Assembly (NCBI RefSeq): GCF_030580655.1
Contig: NZ_JAUQTB010000001.1
Location: 248,001-312,000 of the forward strand
DNA: 64,000 nt
From: Paenibacillus lacisoli
Lineage (GTDB): Bacteria; Bacillota; Bacilli; Paenibacillales; Paenibacillaceae
Direction of reading: 5' to 3'
The notes below the pieces were generated by a model. The model saw only the letters and a list, made by a program, of their open reading frames with translations. It did not search any database and was not told the origin of the DNA. Made by a program: the position numbers and the translations under genes. Positions 14,954 to 23,420 of this stretch are shown in pieces (positions within the stretch are counted from its first letter, which is position 1; every line of letters starts with the position of its first letter).

Positions 14954-16117
14954 TTAACCGCAAACCGGCTTCAATGCGGAAACCTTGCGTCCCAACACGC
15001 GATAATAAATGTCTTCATACTCACTAGTAATCAGCTCATCACAGAACGAAGTCCGGGCACGATGCAGACAAGCTTCGCGGAATGACGCAGCTTGTCCCTC
15101 GTTGCTCAAAAGCTGGATCGCATACTCCGCCATCTGATCTGTATTGCCAATCTCGGCCAGATACCCTGTTTCTCCGTGGATAACCAGTTCCGGAATGCCC
15201 CCGGCCATGGAGCCGATGGTCGGCACCCCGCAGGCCATGGCTTCCAGAGCCACGAGGCCGAAGCTCTCCTTCTCTGAAGGCAAAAGCAGCACATCCGCCA
15301 TAGAAATGACCTGGGCAATTTCATCCTGCTTGCCGAGAAAATGCACACGATCTTCCAGCCCCAGCTCGCTGATTTTCCATTGGATTTTGGGCAGATCCGG
15401 ACCTTCGCCCACAAGCAGCAGACGGGAAGGCACCTTCTGATTCACTTTGTGAAACACATCGATCACATCACTAACCCGTTTCACCGGTCTGAAGTTCGAA
15501 ATATGCATAAGCACCTTTTCTTCCGGTGCAGCAAAGTCTCTCCGCAGTGCCACAGCGTCCCTCGGGTAATAGACTCTTTTGTCAACAAAGTTATAAGTCA
15601 GATCGATGCTGCGCTCGATGTCAAGCACGTCCACCGTCTCCCGGATCAAGTCCTGAGATACCGCTGTAACGGCATCACTTTCGTTAATAGCCAGGCGGAT
15701 CAGATCCTTCAATGATTCATCTTGAGCGAGGACCGTAATGTCCGTTCCGTGCAGGGTCGTGACCACCTTCAGCTGATCTCCGACCATCTGCTTCGCCAGA
15801 AAGGCGCATACCGCATGAGGGACGGCATAATGAACATGCAGAATGTCCAACTGCTGCATCTTGGCGACCTGCGCCATCTTCGTAGCCAGCGACAGATCAT
15901 AAGGCGGGTAGCGAAATACATAATAGTCATTAACTTCTACCTCATGGTAGAAAATATTCTTCTGAAAAGCACCGCCTAGACGGAAGGGAATGCTATTGGC
16001 GATAAAGTGGACCTGGTGCCCTTTTTCTGCCAGCAGTTTTCCCAGCTCTGTGGCCACAACGCCCGAGCCTCCAAGTGACGGGTAACAGGTAATTCCAATT
16101 TTCAGGCTTTTGCTCAT
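14954..16117 (-). CDS. bshA: N-acetyl-alpha-D-glucosaminyl L-malate synthase (bacillithiol step 1)
   Basis: A 387-residue GT4 glycosyltransferase. It couples UDP-GlcNAc to L-malate, the first step to bacillithiol, the low-molecular-weight thiol of Bacillota. The N-terminal acceptor domain starts KIGITCYPSLGGSGVVATELG and continues HFIANSIPFRL; the donor domain has SNFRPVKRVSDVIDVF and the GT4 glutamates in PSEKESFGLVALEAMACGVP. The ATG at 16117 follows GGGAGGACATCC. It lies next to bshB1, which does step 2. Confidence 0.95.
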   Translation of the reverse strand: MSKSLKIGITCYPSLGGSGVVATELGKLLAEKGHQVHFIANSIPFRLGGAFQKNIFYHEVEVNDYYVFRYPPYDLSLATKMAQVAKMQQLDILHVHYAVPHAVCAFLAKQMVGDQLKVVTTLHGTDITVLAQDESLKDLIRLAINESDAVTAVSQDLIRETVDVLDIERSIDLTYNFVDKRVYYPRDAVALRRDFAAPEEKVLMHISNFRPVKRVSDVIDVFHKVNQKVPSRLLLVGEGPDLPKIQWKISELGLEDRVHFLGKQDEIAQVISMADVLLLPSEKESFGLVALEAMACGVPTIGSMAGGIPELVIHGETGYLAEIGNTDQMAEYAIQLLSNEGQAASFREACLHRARTSFCDELITSEYEDIYYRVLGRKVSALKPVCG

Positions 16118-16211
16118 GGATGTCCTCCCTTTTCCCCGCAACCAGTATATTAGTATGAGTTATACTATTGATTTCAGTCTAATGGTTCCACTGTTCGACA
16201 GTCGTAAGCCC

Positions 16212-16913
16212 TTAACCAAACTGACTGACCACAAATGGAGTTTTCGATGCGAAACCCTCGGCGAACGGAATCAGCATACGCTGTCCAAGCAGGGAATCGC
16301 GGGCTTTGATACGCTCCATATACCCTTGATTCAAAGGAGTCGAAACCGTTTGGGCTTGATTTGTGCCTGTGACAGCTTCAAATTGGGACTGATAGCATTG
16401 GAGCGAGGCTTCTTTCTGTCCGTAATACTCTGTAATGTCCACAACCAGATCCGTTTTCCCCACGTCATTAATAAAATAAAAATAAAGCTGGCTGACCTGT
16501 ACTGAAGGCAGCTCTGGCATGTATCTGCGCAGCTTCGCGTTAAACACCGCTTCTTCCACAATCTTGCTGCACATGACATGGTCCGGATGGCGATCCTCCC
16601 AATATGGGGCAAATACGATCCTCGGGGCGTGTCTGCGAATTTCTGCTGTCACTGCAGATATATGGTCCTGATTCAGCATGAGACCGCGATCCGGCAGGCC
16701 CAGGTTCGTTCGCGCAGATAAGCCGAGAACAGACGAGGCTGCCTCCGCTTCTGCCTGACGTGTATCCACATCCCCGTTCGAAGACATCTCTGCCCGGGTA
16801 AGATCACAGATTCCTACCTTCAAACCGGCAGAAGTATGCTTCGCAATCGTACCTGCCATGCCGATCTCCGCATCATCTGCATGGGCCCCAAAGATTAGTA
16901 TATCCAGACTCAT
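16212..16913 (-). CDS. bshB1: N-acetylglucosaminyl-malate deacetylase (bacillithiol step 2)
   Basis: A 233-residue LmbE/PIG-L family zinc deacetylase that removes the acetyl group from GlcNAc-malate. Zinc ligands and catalytic Asp are in [13 protein letters not shown] at residues 9-21 and in [17 protein letters not shown]. The ELGLPDRG-type loop is present as NLGLPDRGL. It overlaps mgsA by 4 bp and is followed after 95 bases by bshA, so bacillithiol synthesis is encoded together with methylglyoxal synthase. Bacillithiol detoxifies methylglyoxal, which may explain the pairing. Confidence 0.93.
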   Translation of the reverse strand: MSLDILIFGAHADDAEIGMAGTIAKHTSAGLKVGICDLTRAEMSSNGDVDTRQAEAEAASSVLGLSARTNLGLPDRGLMLNQDHISAVTAEIRRHAPRIVFAPYWEDRHPDHVMCSKIVEEAVFNAKLRRYMPELPSVQVSQLYFYFINDVGKTDLVVDITEYYGQKEASLQCYQSQFEAVTGTNQAQTVSTPLNQGYMERIKARDSLLGQRMLIPFAEGFASKTPFVVSQFG

Positions 16914-17344
16914 TCCGCTTCACCGGTCGCGACACCCGGCTTATATTTATGTACAAGCTCACGCCATCCGAAATCCCCGCGGTCAAGTGCCTTAACAAGA
17001 ATTTCAGCGGTAGCCACATTGGTCGCCAGCGGAATGCCCTGAACGTCACACAAACGCAGCAAAGCGCTGATATCCGGCTCGTGCGGCTGAGCCATCAGCG
17101 GATCACGCAGGAAGATGATCAGATCCATCTCGTCCTGAGCTACCATGGCCCCGATCTGCTGATCCCCGCCAAGCGGACCGGACATGAAGCGGTGGATGTT
17201 CAGCGTTGTCTGCTCCATAATTCGTGTACCGGTTGTACCTGTAGAATACAGCTGGTGACCTTTGAAGACATGTTCGTAGGCTACTACAAAGTTGACCATT
17301 TCGTCTTTTTTACGATCGTGTGCGATGAATGCGATTTTAAACAT
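16910..17344 (-). CDS. mgsA: Methylglyoxal synthase
   Basis: A 144-residue MgsA. It converts dihydroxyacetone phosphate to methylglyoxal and phosphate as a bypass of lower glycolysis. The family pattern is visible: [14 protein letters not shown] with the N-terminal Asp, STGTTGTRI phosphate site, [14 protein letters not shown] and [10 protein letters not shown] with the catalytic-region Asp. It shares the dapB-mgsA-bshB1 order of B. subtilis and overlaps bshB1 by 4 bp. Confidence 0.97.
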   Translation of the reverse strand: MFKIAFIAHDRKKDEMVNFVVAYEHVFKGHQLYSTGTTGTRIMEQTTLNIHRFMSGPLGGDQQIGAMVAQDEMDLIIFLRDPLMAQPHEPDISALLRLCDVQGIPLATNVATAEILVKALDRGDFGWRELVHKYKPGVATGEAE

Positions 17345-17425
17345 GAAGTATCTCTCCCATTAGTCAGCATTTTGCATGATTCTATTAAATCTCCTGGCGC
17401 TGCATGCCTGTAGTCCGTTCCGTGC

Positions 17426-18229
17426 TTAATCAATAAAATGATCGAAACCGTAAATCAGGCCGCTGTACTCCATAACCTTTTGAATCCCCAGCTTCACACC
17501 CGGCATATATCCTGCACGTTCATAGGAATCATGACGCAGTTTCAGGCTTTGCCCGTACGCACCGAAAATAACTTCCTGCTGTGCAAAGACACCCGGAAGA
17601 CGAACACTATGAATACGGAATCCCTGATAATATCCGCCGCGCGAACCCTCAATCAATTCTTCCTCTTTCGGATTACCTTGACGGAATTCTTCACGGTTCT
17701 CAGCGATCATCTCCGCTGTTTTTACCGCTGTGCCTGACGGGGCATCCAGCTTCTGGTCGCCATGAGTCTCTATGATTTCTACATGCGGGAAATACTTGGC
17801 GGCCTGTGCTGCAAACTTCATCATCAGAATGACACCGATAGAGAAATTAGGAGCGATCAGACCTCCGATCTCTTTCTGTTTGCAGAGCTTGTCCAGCTCT
17901 TCGATCTGTCCCGGCTTGAAGCCGGTCGTGCCGATTACCGGCCTTACGCCGTGAGAAATAGCCAGCGCGGTGTGTTCATAGGCAAAATGTGGGGCCGTAA
18001 AATCCACCATTACGTCCGGCTTGCCTTCCACCAGCGCCAGCTCCAGGTCCTCCTTAACTTCGATCCCGCAAGGCTGCAGTCCGACAAGCGTACCTGCATC
18101 CGTACCAACGGAAGACGTATTGACGGCCGCAGCCAGCTCCAATTCCTCATCCTGAAGCACCAGCTTGACAACCTCTTTCCCCATTCTTCCCCCGGCACCG
18201 ACAACGGCTACCCTGATTCGATCTGTCAT
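17426..18229 (-). CDS. dapB: 4-hydroxy-tetrahydrodipicolinate reductase
   Basis: A 267-residue DapB. It reduces 4-hydroxy-tetrahydrodipicolinate with NAD(P)H on the way to diaminopimelate and lysine, and to dipicolinate in spores. Motifs are AVVGAGGRMGKEVV at the N-terminus, GTTGF, APNFSIGVILMMKF and LDAPSGTAVKTAE. The usual EHH pair near the active site reads ETHGDQK, so the first histidine is kept and the second is glycine. Gene order with ypjD upstream and mgsA downstream matches B. subtilis apart from the inserted TPR gene. Confidence 0.95.
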   Translation of the reverse strand: MTDRIRVAVVGAGGRMGKEVVKLVLQDEELELAAAVNTSSVGTDAGTLVGLQPCGIEVKEDLELALVEGKPDVMVDFTAPHFAYEHTALAISHGVRPVIGTTGFKPGQIEELDKLCKQKEIGGLIAPNFSIGVILMMKFAAQAAKYFPHVEIIETHGDQKLDAPSGTAVKTAEMIAENREEFRQGNPKEEELIEGSRGGYYQGFRIHSVRLPGVFAQQEVIFGAYGQSLKLRHDSYERAGYMPGVKLGIQKVMEYSGLIYGFDHFID

Positions 18230-18242
18230 CTATGTCATCTCC

Positions 18243-18782
18243 CTATTGTATGGACGGTTTGTTGGATACAGAGGCCATTCGTTTGTACAGGTCCTGCTTC
18301 AGCAGCTGCAGCGGTTCCTGCTGGGGATGAAGCGTTATTGCTTCTTCAAGCGTCTCCACGGCGAGCACATATTGCTCCAACTCGGCATAAGCAAGCGCCA
18401 GCCAGACATAAGCTTCCCCGTTTAACGGATCCAGCTCGATAGCCTTCTGCAGTAGCCGCACAGCCTCATAGGGCGACTCCTCAGACTCCGGGCTGCCCGG
18501 TTCCAGCTGTCTGCGAGCGGTCTCTGCCAGCTGTCTGGCCTGCAGATGATGCAGATGGAGCAGATAATCATCCCGCTGCGGCGCAAGTTCAACCGCCTTG
18601 AGAGCGTACTCAACTGCAAGGCCCAGCCGCCTGCTGCGGGAGCAGGTAACCGAACATCTGTAATAATGTTCAGCCTGTCCGGGCTCAGCTGCAATCGCAG
18701 ACTCAAACCAGTGAATAGCCTGTTCAAAATCGTTTTGCAAAATAGCCCTGTATGCGTTCCTAACCATGTCCTTTGCTTTCAT
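18243..18782 (-). CDS. Tetratricopeptide-repeat protein between ypjD and dapB
   Basis: A 179-residue soluble protein made of TPR-like repeats: DFEQAIHWFESAIAAEPGQ, GLAVEYALKAVELAPQ, YEAVRLLQKAIELDPLNGEAYVWLALAYAEL and YVLAVETLEEAITLHP. The Pro-Leu/Asn-Gly-Glu-Ala-Tyr spacing is typical. There are no signal peptide or catalytic motifs. It has no counterpart at this place in B. subtilis, so it is probably a lineage addition. It sits 13 bases before dapB and is likely co-transcribed. Confidence 0.75.
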   Translation of the reverse strand: MKAKDMVRNAYRAILQNDFEQAIHWFESAIAAEPGQAEHYYRCSVTCSRSRRLGLAVEYALKAVELAPQRDDYLLHLHHLQARQLAETARRQLEPGSPESEESPYEAVRLLQKAIELDPLNGEAYVWLALAYAELEQYVLAVETLEEAITLHPQQEPLQLLKQDLYKRMASVSNKPSIQ

Positions 18783-18829
18783 TGCGCCGTACCCCCTTTC
18801 GGGTTTTGTACAGCATATGTACCGGAATT

Positions 18830-19168
18830 CTATTCGGTGTCCTTTTTAGTCCAGCGATTTGCATCCCGGGTATTAAATTTATGCATGACTTTGTCATGGG
18901 CTTCAGCCAGATTAATGCCAAGCGAATTCGCGAAACAAACAGTGATAAACAGAATGTCGCCCAGTTCCAATTCAATGGAATTGTCTTCTTCAGTTGACTT
19001 TTTCGGCTTCTCACCAAATGAATGATTTACCTCTCTGGCCAGCTCCCCGACTTCTTCGCTCATCCGGGCCAGCATGGCAAGAGGACTGAAATAACCTTCT
19101 TTGAACTGGGATATGTATTGGTCAACCTCGCGCTGAATTTCGGCCAATGACTTCTCCACAGCGTACAC
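18830..19168 (-). CDS. ypjD: MazG-like nucleotide pyrophosphohydrolase, YpjD type
   Basis: A 112-residue all-alpha NTP pyrophosphohydrolase domain. The metal-binding pattern of MazG/YpjD proteins is visible as ARMSEEVGELAREVNH (ExxE) and ELELGDILFITVCFANSLGI (ExxD). Such enzymes hydrolyse NTPs or dNTPs to monophosphates, often for housecleaning. It begins the ypjD-dapB-mgsA unit as in B. subtilis. The substrate cannot be told from sequence. Confidence 0.9.
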   Translation of the reverse strand: MYAVEKSLAEIQREVDQYISQFKEGYFSPLAMLARMSEEVGELAREVNHSFGEKPKKSTEEDNSIELELGDILFITVCFANSLGINLAEAHDKVMHKFNTRDANRWTKKDTE

Positions 19169-19360
19169 CTCCCACCGGCAAGTGAACCATGCCGCAAGCT
19201 AATGTTTAAAACTAATGTTATCGTAAAGAACAATTGAAAACAAATATTTTTTAATCACCAGGGAAACAGGTATACTGTATAAAGTGGACTTTATGCATCT
19301 GCAGCCTTTTCATGCATAGAGCCGCATGAACCAGAATTATACATAATAGAGAGGGTTACC

Positions 19361-20230
19361 ATGAACAATTCCAAATTAATGAATCCTGTCCGTGTCATTC
19401 TGCCCATTCTGCTGGGCGCAGCGATTTATGCATTCGGCCTGCTGTATTTTATTATTCCGAATGAATTGATGGAAGGCGGTGTCACCGGTATCACTGTGTT
19501 GCTCAACTATGCGTTCGGGATTTCACCATCCCTCTCCACGCTGGTGATCAACATTCCGCTGTTTCTGATCGGGTGGAAACTCCTTGGCGGCCGGCAGATT
19601 ATCTACACAGGCGTAGGCATTGGTGCTCTAACCTTCTTCCTGTGGCTGTTCGAACGCTTGATCAAACAAGGATGGATTGATCCGTTCCGCACCCACTCGG
19701 ACTATCTTCTGGCAGCACTTTATGCGGGTGTAACGCTTGGAGCCGGCTTGGGAATTGTCTTCCGCTTTGGGGGAACGACTGGCGGATCAGATATCATCGC
19801 CCGCATCCTGAACCGCAAGACCGGCTGGAGTATGGGACAGATCATGCTGGCCATTGATATTATCATCATTGGCTCCTCCCTGTTCTATATTCCTAAGGAA
19901 AAGATCCTGTACACGCTGGTTGCCGTATTTATCGCTTCTAAAGTCATTGATTTTATTCAGGAGGGCGCCTATTCAGCCCGTGCCTTCATGATCATCAGCG
20001 ATCATGCCAATGACATCGCTGATATCATTACAAGAGATATGGATCGGGGTGTAACGATTATCCCGGCCATTGGCGCTTTCTCCAAGCAGGCGAAACACAT
20101 GGCCTACTGCGTGGTCTCACGGCAGGAGATCCGCACGCTGCACCAGATTGTCCGATCCGTGGACCCCAAAGCATTCGTGATCATTAACGATGTTCATGAC
20201 GTACACGGCGAAGGCTTTAAGGTAGAGTAA
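19361..20230 (+). CDS. ypjC: YitT/DUF2179 family membrane protein (YpjC-like)
   Basis: A 289-residue integral membrane protein with five or six hydrophobic helices in residues 10-200 (for example VILPILLGAAIYAFGLLYFII) and a C-terminal soluble DUF2179 domain (ARAFMIISDHANDIADIITRDMDRGVTIIPAIGAFS). Glycine-rich FRFGGTTGGSDIIARIL between helices is typical of the family. Function is unknown. The ATG follows GAGAGGG. It lies divergent from ypjD; B. subtilis also has ypjC next to ypjD. Confidence 0.88.
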   Translation: MNNSKLMNPVRVILPILLGAAIYAFGLLYFIIPNELMEGGVTGITVLLNYAFGISPSLSTLVINIPLFLIGWKLLGGRQIIYTGVGIGALTFFLWLFERLIKQGWIDPFRTHSDYLLAALYAGVTLGAGLGIVFRFGGTTGGSDIIARILNRKTGWSMGQIMLAIDIIIIGSSLFYIPKEKILYTLVAVFIASKVIDFIQEGAYSARAFMIISDHANDIADIITRDMDRGVTIIPAIGAFSKQAKHMAYCVVSRQEIRTLHQIVRSVDPKAFVIINDVHDVHGEGFKVE

Positions 20231-20263
20231 TGTACACGGACATCATCGATTCTTTGAAAGAAG

Positions 20264-20809
20264 GTGGTCAGAATCTTTCCTGTATTGCATTCAGAGAGAC
20301 TGGTGCTGAGAGAGCTGTCCTCAGAGGATCATGAGGAGGTGTTCGGTATCTTCTCAAATCCGGACGTGACCCGGTATTACGGCCAAGATCCATTCACCCG
20401 GCTGGAAGAAGCTGATCGGCTGCTCCAATTCTTCGCATCCGCTTGGACAGGGGAACGAGGTATCCGCTGGGGGATCCAGCGGAAGAGCTCCCCGGGGCTG
20501 ATCGGTACTATCGGATTTAACGCCTGGTCGCCCAAACACAAGCGGGCTGAGCTGGGATATGAGCTCCATCCGGATTATTGGGGAGCGGGTTACGCAAGCG
20601 AGGCGGCAGCTGAAGTGATCCGGTATGGATGGGAATCCATGGATCTGGTACGGATCGGGGCTATTGTATATGTAGAAAATACCCCGTCCGCCTCCCTCCT
20701 CCGTAAGCTCGGATTCCGGGAAGAGGGAATACTGCGCAATTACATGTATCAGAACGGAGCAAGCCATGATACCCGTGTCTTTTCATTAACAGCTGATCCA
20801 GCACTGTAA
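20264..20809 (+). CDS. GNAT-family N-acetyltransferase (RimJ-like)
   Basis: A protein of about 181 residues with the RimJ/RimL acetyltransferase pattern: SERLVLRELSSEDHEEVF, IGTIGFNAWSPKHKRAELGYELHPDYWGAGYASEAA (acetyl-CoA site), and ENTPSASLLRKLGFREEGILRNY. It would acetylate an amine, perhaps a protein N-terminus or a small molecule. The start is uncertain: the GTG at 20264 overlaps the only purine-rich ribosome site, and the family usually begins three residues later. It follows ypjC by 33 bases and is probably co-transcribed. Confidence 0.85.
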   Translation: MVRIFPVLHSERLVLRELSSEDHEEVFGIFSNPDVTRYYGQDPFTRLEEADRLLQFFASAWTGERGIRWGIQRKSSPGLIGTIGFNAWSPKHKRAELGYELHPDYWGAGYASEAAAEVIRYGWESMDLVRIGAIVYVENTPSASLLRKLGFREEGILRNYMYQNGASHDTRVFSLTADPAL

Positions 20810-20833
20810 CAAGTGACAACAGCCAAAAACAAA

Positions 20834-20872
20834 AAGGCTATCCCATCGTGAATAACGACATGGGATAGCCTT
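20834..20872. terminator. Bidirectional terminator between the GNAT gene and ypjB
   Basis: AAGGCTATCCCAT pairs with ATGGGATAGCCTT over 13 bases, with a further CGT/ACG closing the loop. On the minus strand it is followed by TTTTTGTTTTTGG, a strong tail for ypjB; on the plus strand the tail TTCTTGG is weaker. Confidence 0.85.
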
Positions 20873-20907
20873 CTTGGCATACTGAGGATAAACTGTCATT
20901 TCCTCTG

Positions 20908-21762
20908 TTAAATTCCTGACCGCCATGGATTCTGGCCGCTGTACTTGCGGTAGCCGGCATACGCAAGCGCAGCGATAATGAAAGCAGCAATGCCGAATTC
21001 GGTCATCCACGGGCTGCCGCCAGCAGCAAAAGAGGCCATCGCCGACTCGTCCTTTTCCTTACCGAACAGGCTGTTCAATACAACGCTGCCGAAGGTCAGC
21101 GTATCCTGCATTTCTTTTCGATTACTCTCCGGATTACCTGCCATACCCTCAACATGGGACAGCCAGGAGTCCATCTGGGCGACTACACTCTCACTTCTGC
21201 TGATCAGCGCAGCTGTTCGCATCGTGTCATAATGAGTGCGCAGAAGTGCCGCAGAAGCGCGAATCTCTTGGGTGCTTCCTGCCGCCGCCAGCTGATTCAA
21301 ACGCTTCAGGTCCTCGGACATCAATTTATAATACTGATGCCACATCGGCTGCTGGGGATTGGCAATACTGTCCGCCGCCAGACGAAAACGCGCTGCCGCC
21401 TGGTTCCAGGCTTCCGGCGAAGCCTTGACATTGTTCGTCACCTGTTCCAGTTCCAGCATGACCTCAGACATGGCATGTATACCGCTCACTGAGAGCTTCC
21501 CCTGTACCGCACCCTGCTCGAACAGCTTGACGGCTGCCGCCAGGTCTTCCTTAACCGCATGAATATTGCCTTCCTGAACATGGCTGTATAAACGGGCTGC
21601 CGTCTGATTAAATTCTGCAGCTGCAGCCGAAGGCTTGACTCCTCCCGCGGTTTCGAACCCAGGCGCAGAATGTACAATGGCCGGCTTTACCCATAAGGAG
21701 CCATACCAGAGCAGCAGCAGGCACAGGACGGACAGCACTGCACCAAGCCCTTTCCGTATCAT
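20908..21762 (-). CDS. ypjB: Sporulation protein YpjB
   Basis: A 284-residue protein with an N-terminal signal or anchor (residues 4-26), a long helical outside domain and a C-terminal membrane helix (TEFGIAAFIIAALAYAGYRKY). Both length and layout match YpjB, a sporulation protein of unknown mechanism. It sits between ypjC and ypjA as in B. subtilis. The ATG follows GGAGGGATGTCCC. It ends at a strong hairpin terminator. Confidence 0.85.
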   Translation of the reverse strand: MIRKGLGAVLSVLCLLLLWYGSLWVKPAIVHSAPGFETAGGVKPSAAAAEFNQTAARLYSHVQEGNIHAVKEDLAAAVKLFEQGAVQGKLSVSGIHAMSEVMLELEQVTNNVKASPEAWNQAAARFRLAADSIANPQQPMWHQYYKLMSEDLKRLNQLAAAGSTQEIRASAALLRTHYDTMRTAALISRSESVVAQMDSWLSHVEGMAGNPESNRKEMQDTLTFGSVVLNSLFGKEKDESAMASFAAGGSPWMTEFGIAAFIIAALAYAGYRKYSGQNPWRSGI

Positions 21763-21805
21763 GGGACATCCCTCCTACCACCAACTTATGGCGGACAAGA
21801 CAGGA

Positions 21806-22462
21806 TTAGAACTCGTGGTCCAGCGAACCTCTATTTGAAGAACGCCTTGCTTGAAATACCGCTGCCCAGCCAGCCAATACACTGAACAAAGTAAGCATGA
21901 TCGTACCGTTGCGTATCCATGTCACATGATCATACAGCGGCTGCGGCAGAAAAGGAAAAACACCATATGTATAGTCAATCGTATCATTAAGAAAAGTCCA
22001 AGCCGCCCCTACGAGAAGAGCCCATGGCTTCATTAGGAAAAAGCGCACATACACCAGTGCTTCAACGGCCATGATTGTATGGGAGCAGACCAGCATCCAG
22101 TCCTGCCAGATTAGAGGCTCCCCTTGTGCGGCGCCAGCAAAAATAATAGCCGAAGCCCAAATCCCGTATTTAACGCTTGTCACGACAGCCAAAGCCTCAA
22201 TAATTTGCCGGAAACCGCTGCCCAGCCTTCCAGAAGGAGGAAACAGCAGAAAACCGATGGCAATCGTAAAAAAGAGGCTGGCCGTCGGACTGTCCGGAAC
22301 AAAAACCAGCAGCCAAGGCGCGTAGTTGTCCAGCGTATACTCAAGCTGCCCGCCATACCAGTAATAGCCGTATACTGTTCCGATCAAATTACAAATCAGC
22401 AGCAGCCATAAAAAGGATCGCTTCGTTAAAAATGCTCTGCTCCAGAAAAATGATATCGACAA
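21806..22462 (-). CDS. ypjA: DUF1405 membrane protein YpjA
   Basis: A 218-residue protein with about six membrane helices (for example FLWLLLICNLIGTVYGYYWY and SLFFTIAIGFLLFPP). The pattern LEYTLDNYAPWLLVFVPDSPTASLFF is typical of DUF1405. Function is unknown. The start is a TTG at 22462 preceded by GGAGGGG about 10 nt away. It lies directly upstream of ypjB, and the pair is kept in many Bacillales. Confidence 0.88.
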   Translation of the reverse strand: MSISFFWSRAFLTKRSFLWLLLICNLIGTVYGYYWYGGQLEYTLDNYAPWLLVFVPDSPTASLFFTIAIGFLLFPPSGRLGSGFRQIIEALAVVTSVKYGIWASAIIFAGAAQGEPLIWQDWMLVCSHTIMAVEALVYVRFFLMKPWALLVGAAWTFLNDTIDYTYGVFPFLPQPLYDHVTWIRNGTIMLTLFSVLAGWAAVFQARRSSNRGSLDHEF

Positions 22463-22635
22463 TGGATAGTTCCCCTCCGCTTCTTCAGGCAGTCACCAAC
22501 CGGACCGCCTCCCGGCTGCACAAGAAACCCGACCGCTTCCACGATCAGGTTTCGCATTTCAATATTTTACTATCCCTGTCCATCCGAATCAAGGTGAAGG
22601 CTGCAGACAGCTTCCTTGCAGGGCAGCCGGCAAAG

Positions 22636-22818
22636 CTAGAACTGAAGCTCCTTCAGTTCATCCGTAAGATTTTGGAAAGCCACCACATCTCCACTAGCGA
22701 GCGCGTCGTCAATTTTCTGGTACAGTCTCTCGCTCCGGAATTTGCGCAATGCCTCATCCCACACCATCTCAGCAGCCAGACCTAACATGACTTCATAAGT
22801 AACCTTCATTTTATCCAT
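22636..22818 (-). CDS. Small IDEAL-domain protein
   Basis: A 60-residue protein whose C-terminal half, YQKIDDALASGDVVAF followed by NLTDELKEL, matches the IDEAL domain found at the end of YpiB/UPF0302 and in ComK-type regulators. B. subtilis has the full YpiB gene near here, so this looks like a stand-alone version of its C-terminal part. The ATG at 22818 has GGAGGT 7 nt upstream; the earlier GTG is inside that site. It may be a protein-interaction module; no enzyme motif is present. Confidence 0.75.
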   Translation of the reverse strand: MDKMKVTYEVMLGLAAEMVWDEALRKFRSERLYQKIDDALASGDVVAFQNLTDELKELQF

Positions 22819-22841
22819 AGGATGCACCTCCAGACCTTTGT

Positions 22842-23348
22842 CTAAGAAATCCTATATTCCCTGCCTCTGATCACATATCCCTCTGTCGTCCGTGCCATCC
22901 GCTGCAAATCATCCTCATTCAGTTCACGGATGACCCGGGCAGGTGATCCGAGAGCAAGCGTATAGGGTGGTATTGTTGTATTCTCCGTTACCAGCGATCC
23001 TGCTCCTACTAAAGCATATTCACCAATATCAGCACCGTTCAGTATGATGGCCCCCATACCAATTAATGTACCCTTGCCTATCGAACAGCCGTGAATTAGA
23101 GCACTGTGGCCTACCGACACGTCATCCTGCAGCAGCAGCGGCTGATCTGTATTCACGTGACCGACCACATTATCCTGAATATTGCAGCGTTCGCCAATCA
23201 CAATCGGCGCCATATCGCCGCGAAGAACGGCATTGAACCAAACAGTTGATTCGGAGCCGATCTTCACATCTCCGATGAGCTTGGCTCCTTCCGCAGTATA
23301 GACAGAGGCATGCAGCCTCGGCAGGACTCCTTTATACGGGAGCAGCAT
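22842..23348 (-). CDS. Gamma-carbonic anhydrase family protein
   Basis: A 168-residue left-handed beta-helix protein with hexapeptide repeats (for example SESTVWFNAVLRGD, IGERCNIQDN, IGKGTLIGMGAIILNGADIGEYALVGAGSLV). The three zinc-ligand histidines of the Cam/CamH family appear to be present, in NVVGHVN and in VGHSALIHG. Members hydrate CO2 or have unknown roles (YrdA/PaaY type). It is separated from the IDEAL gene by 23 bases and may be in the same transcript. Confidence 0.88.
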   Translation of the reverse strand: MLLPYKGVLPRLHASVYTAEGAKLIGDVKIGSESTVWFNAVLRGDMAPIVIGERCNIQDNVVGHVNTDQPLLLQDDVSVGHSALIHGCSIGKGTLIGMGAIILNGADIGEYALVGAGSLVTENTTIPPYTLALGSPARVIRELNEDDLQRMARTTEGYVIRGREYRIS

Positions 23349-23420
23349 GGAATCTCACCCTTTCCTGATTGTGGATGTGATTCTATCAACCTGCCTGTCA
23401 CTTGTCAAACATGTAAGCCT

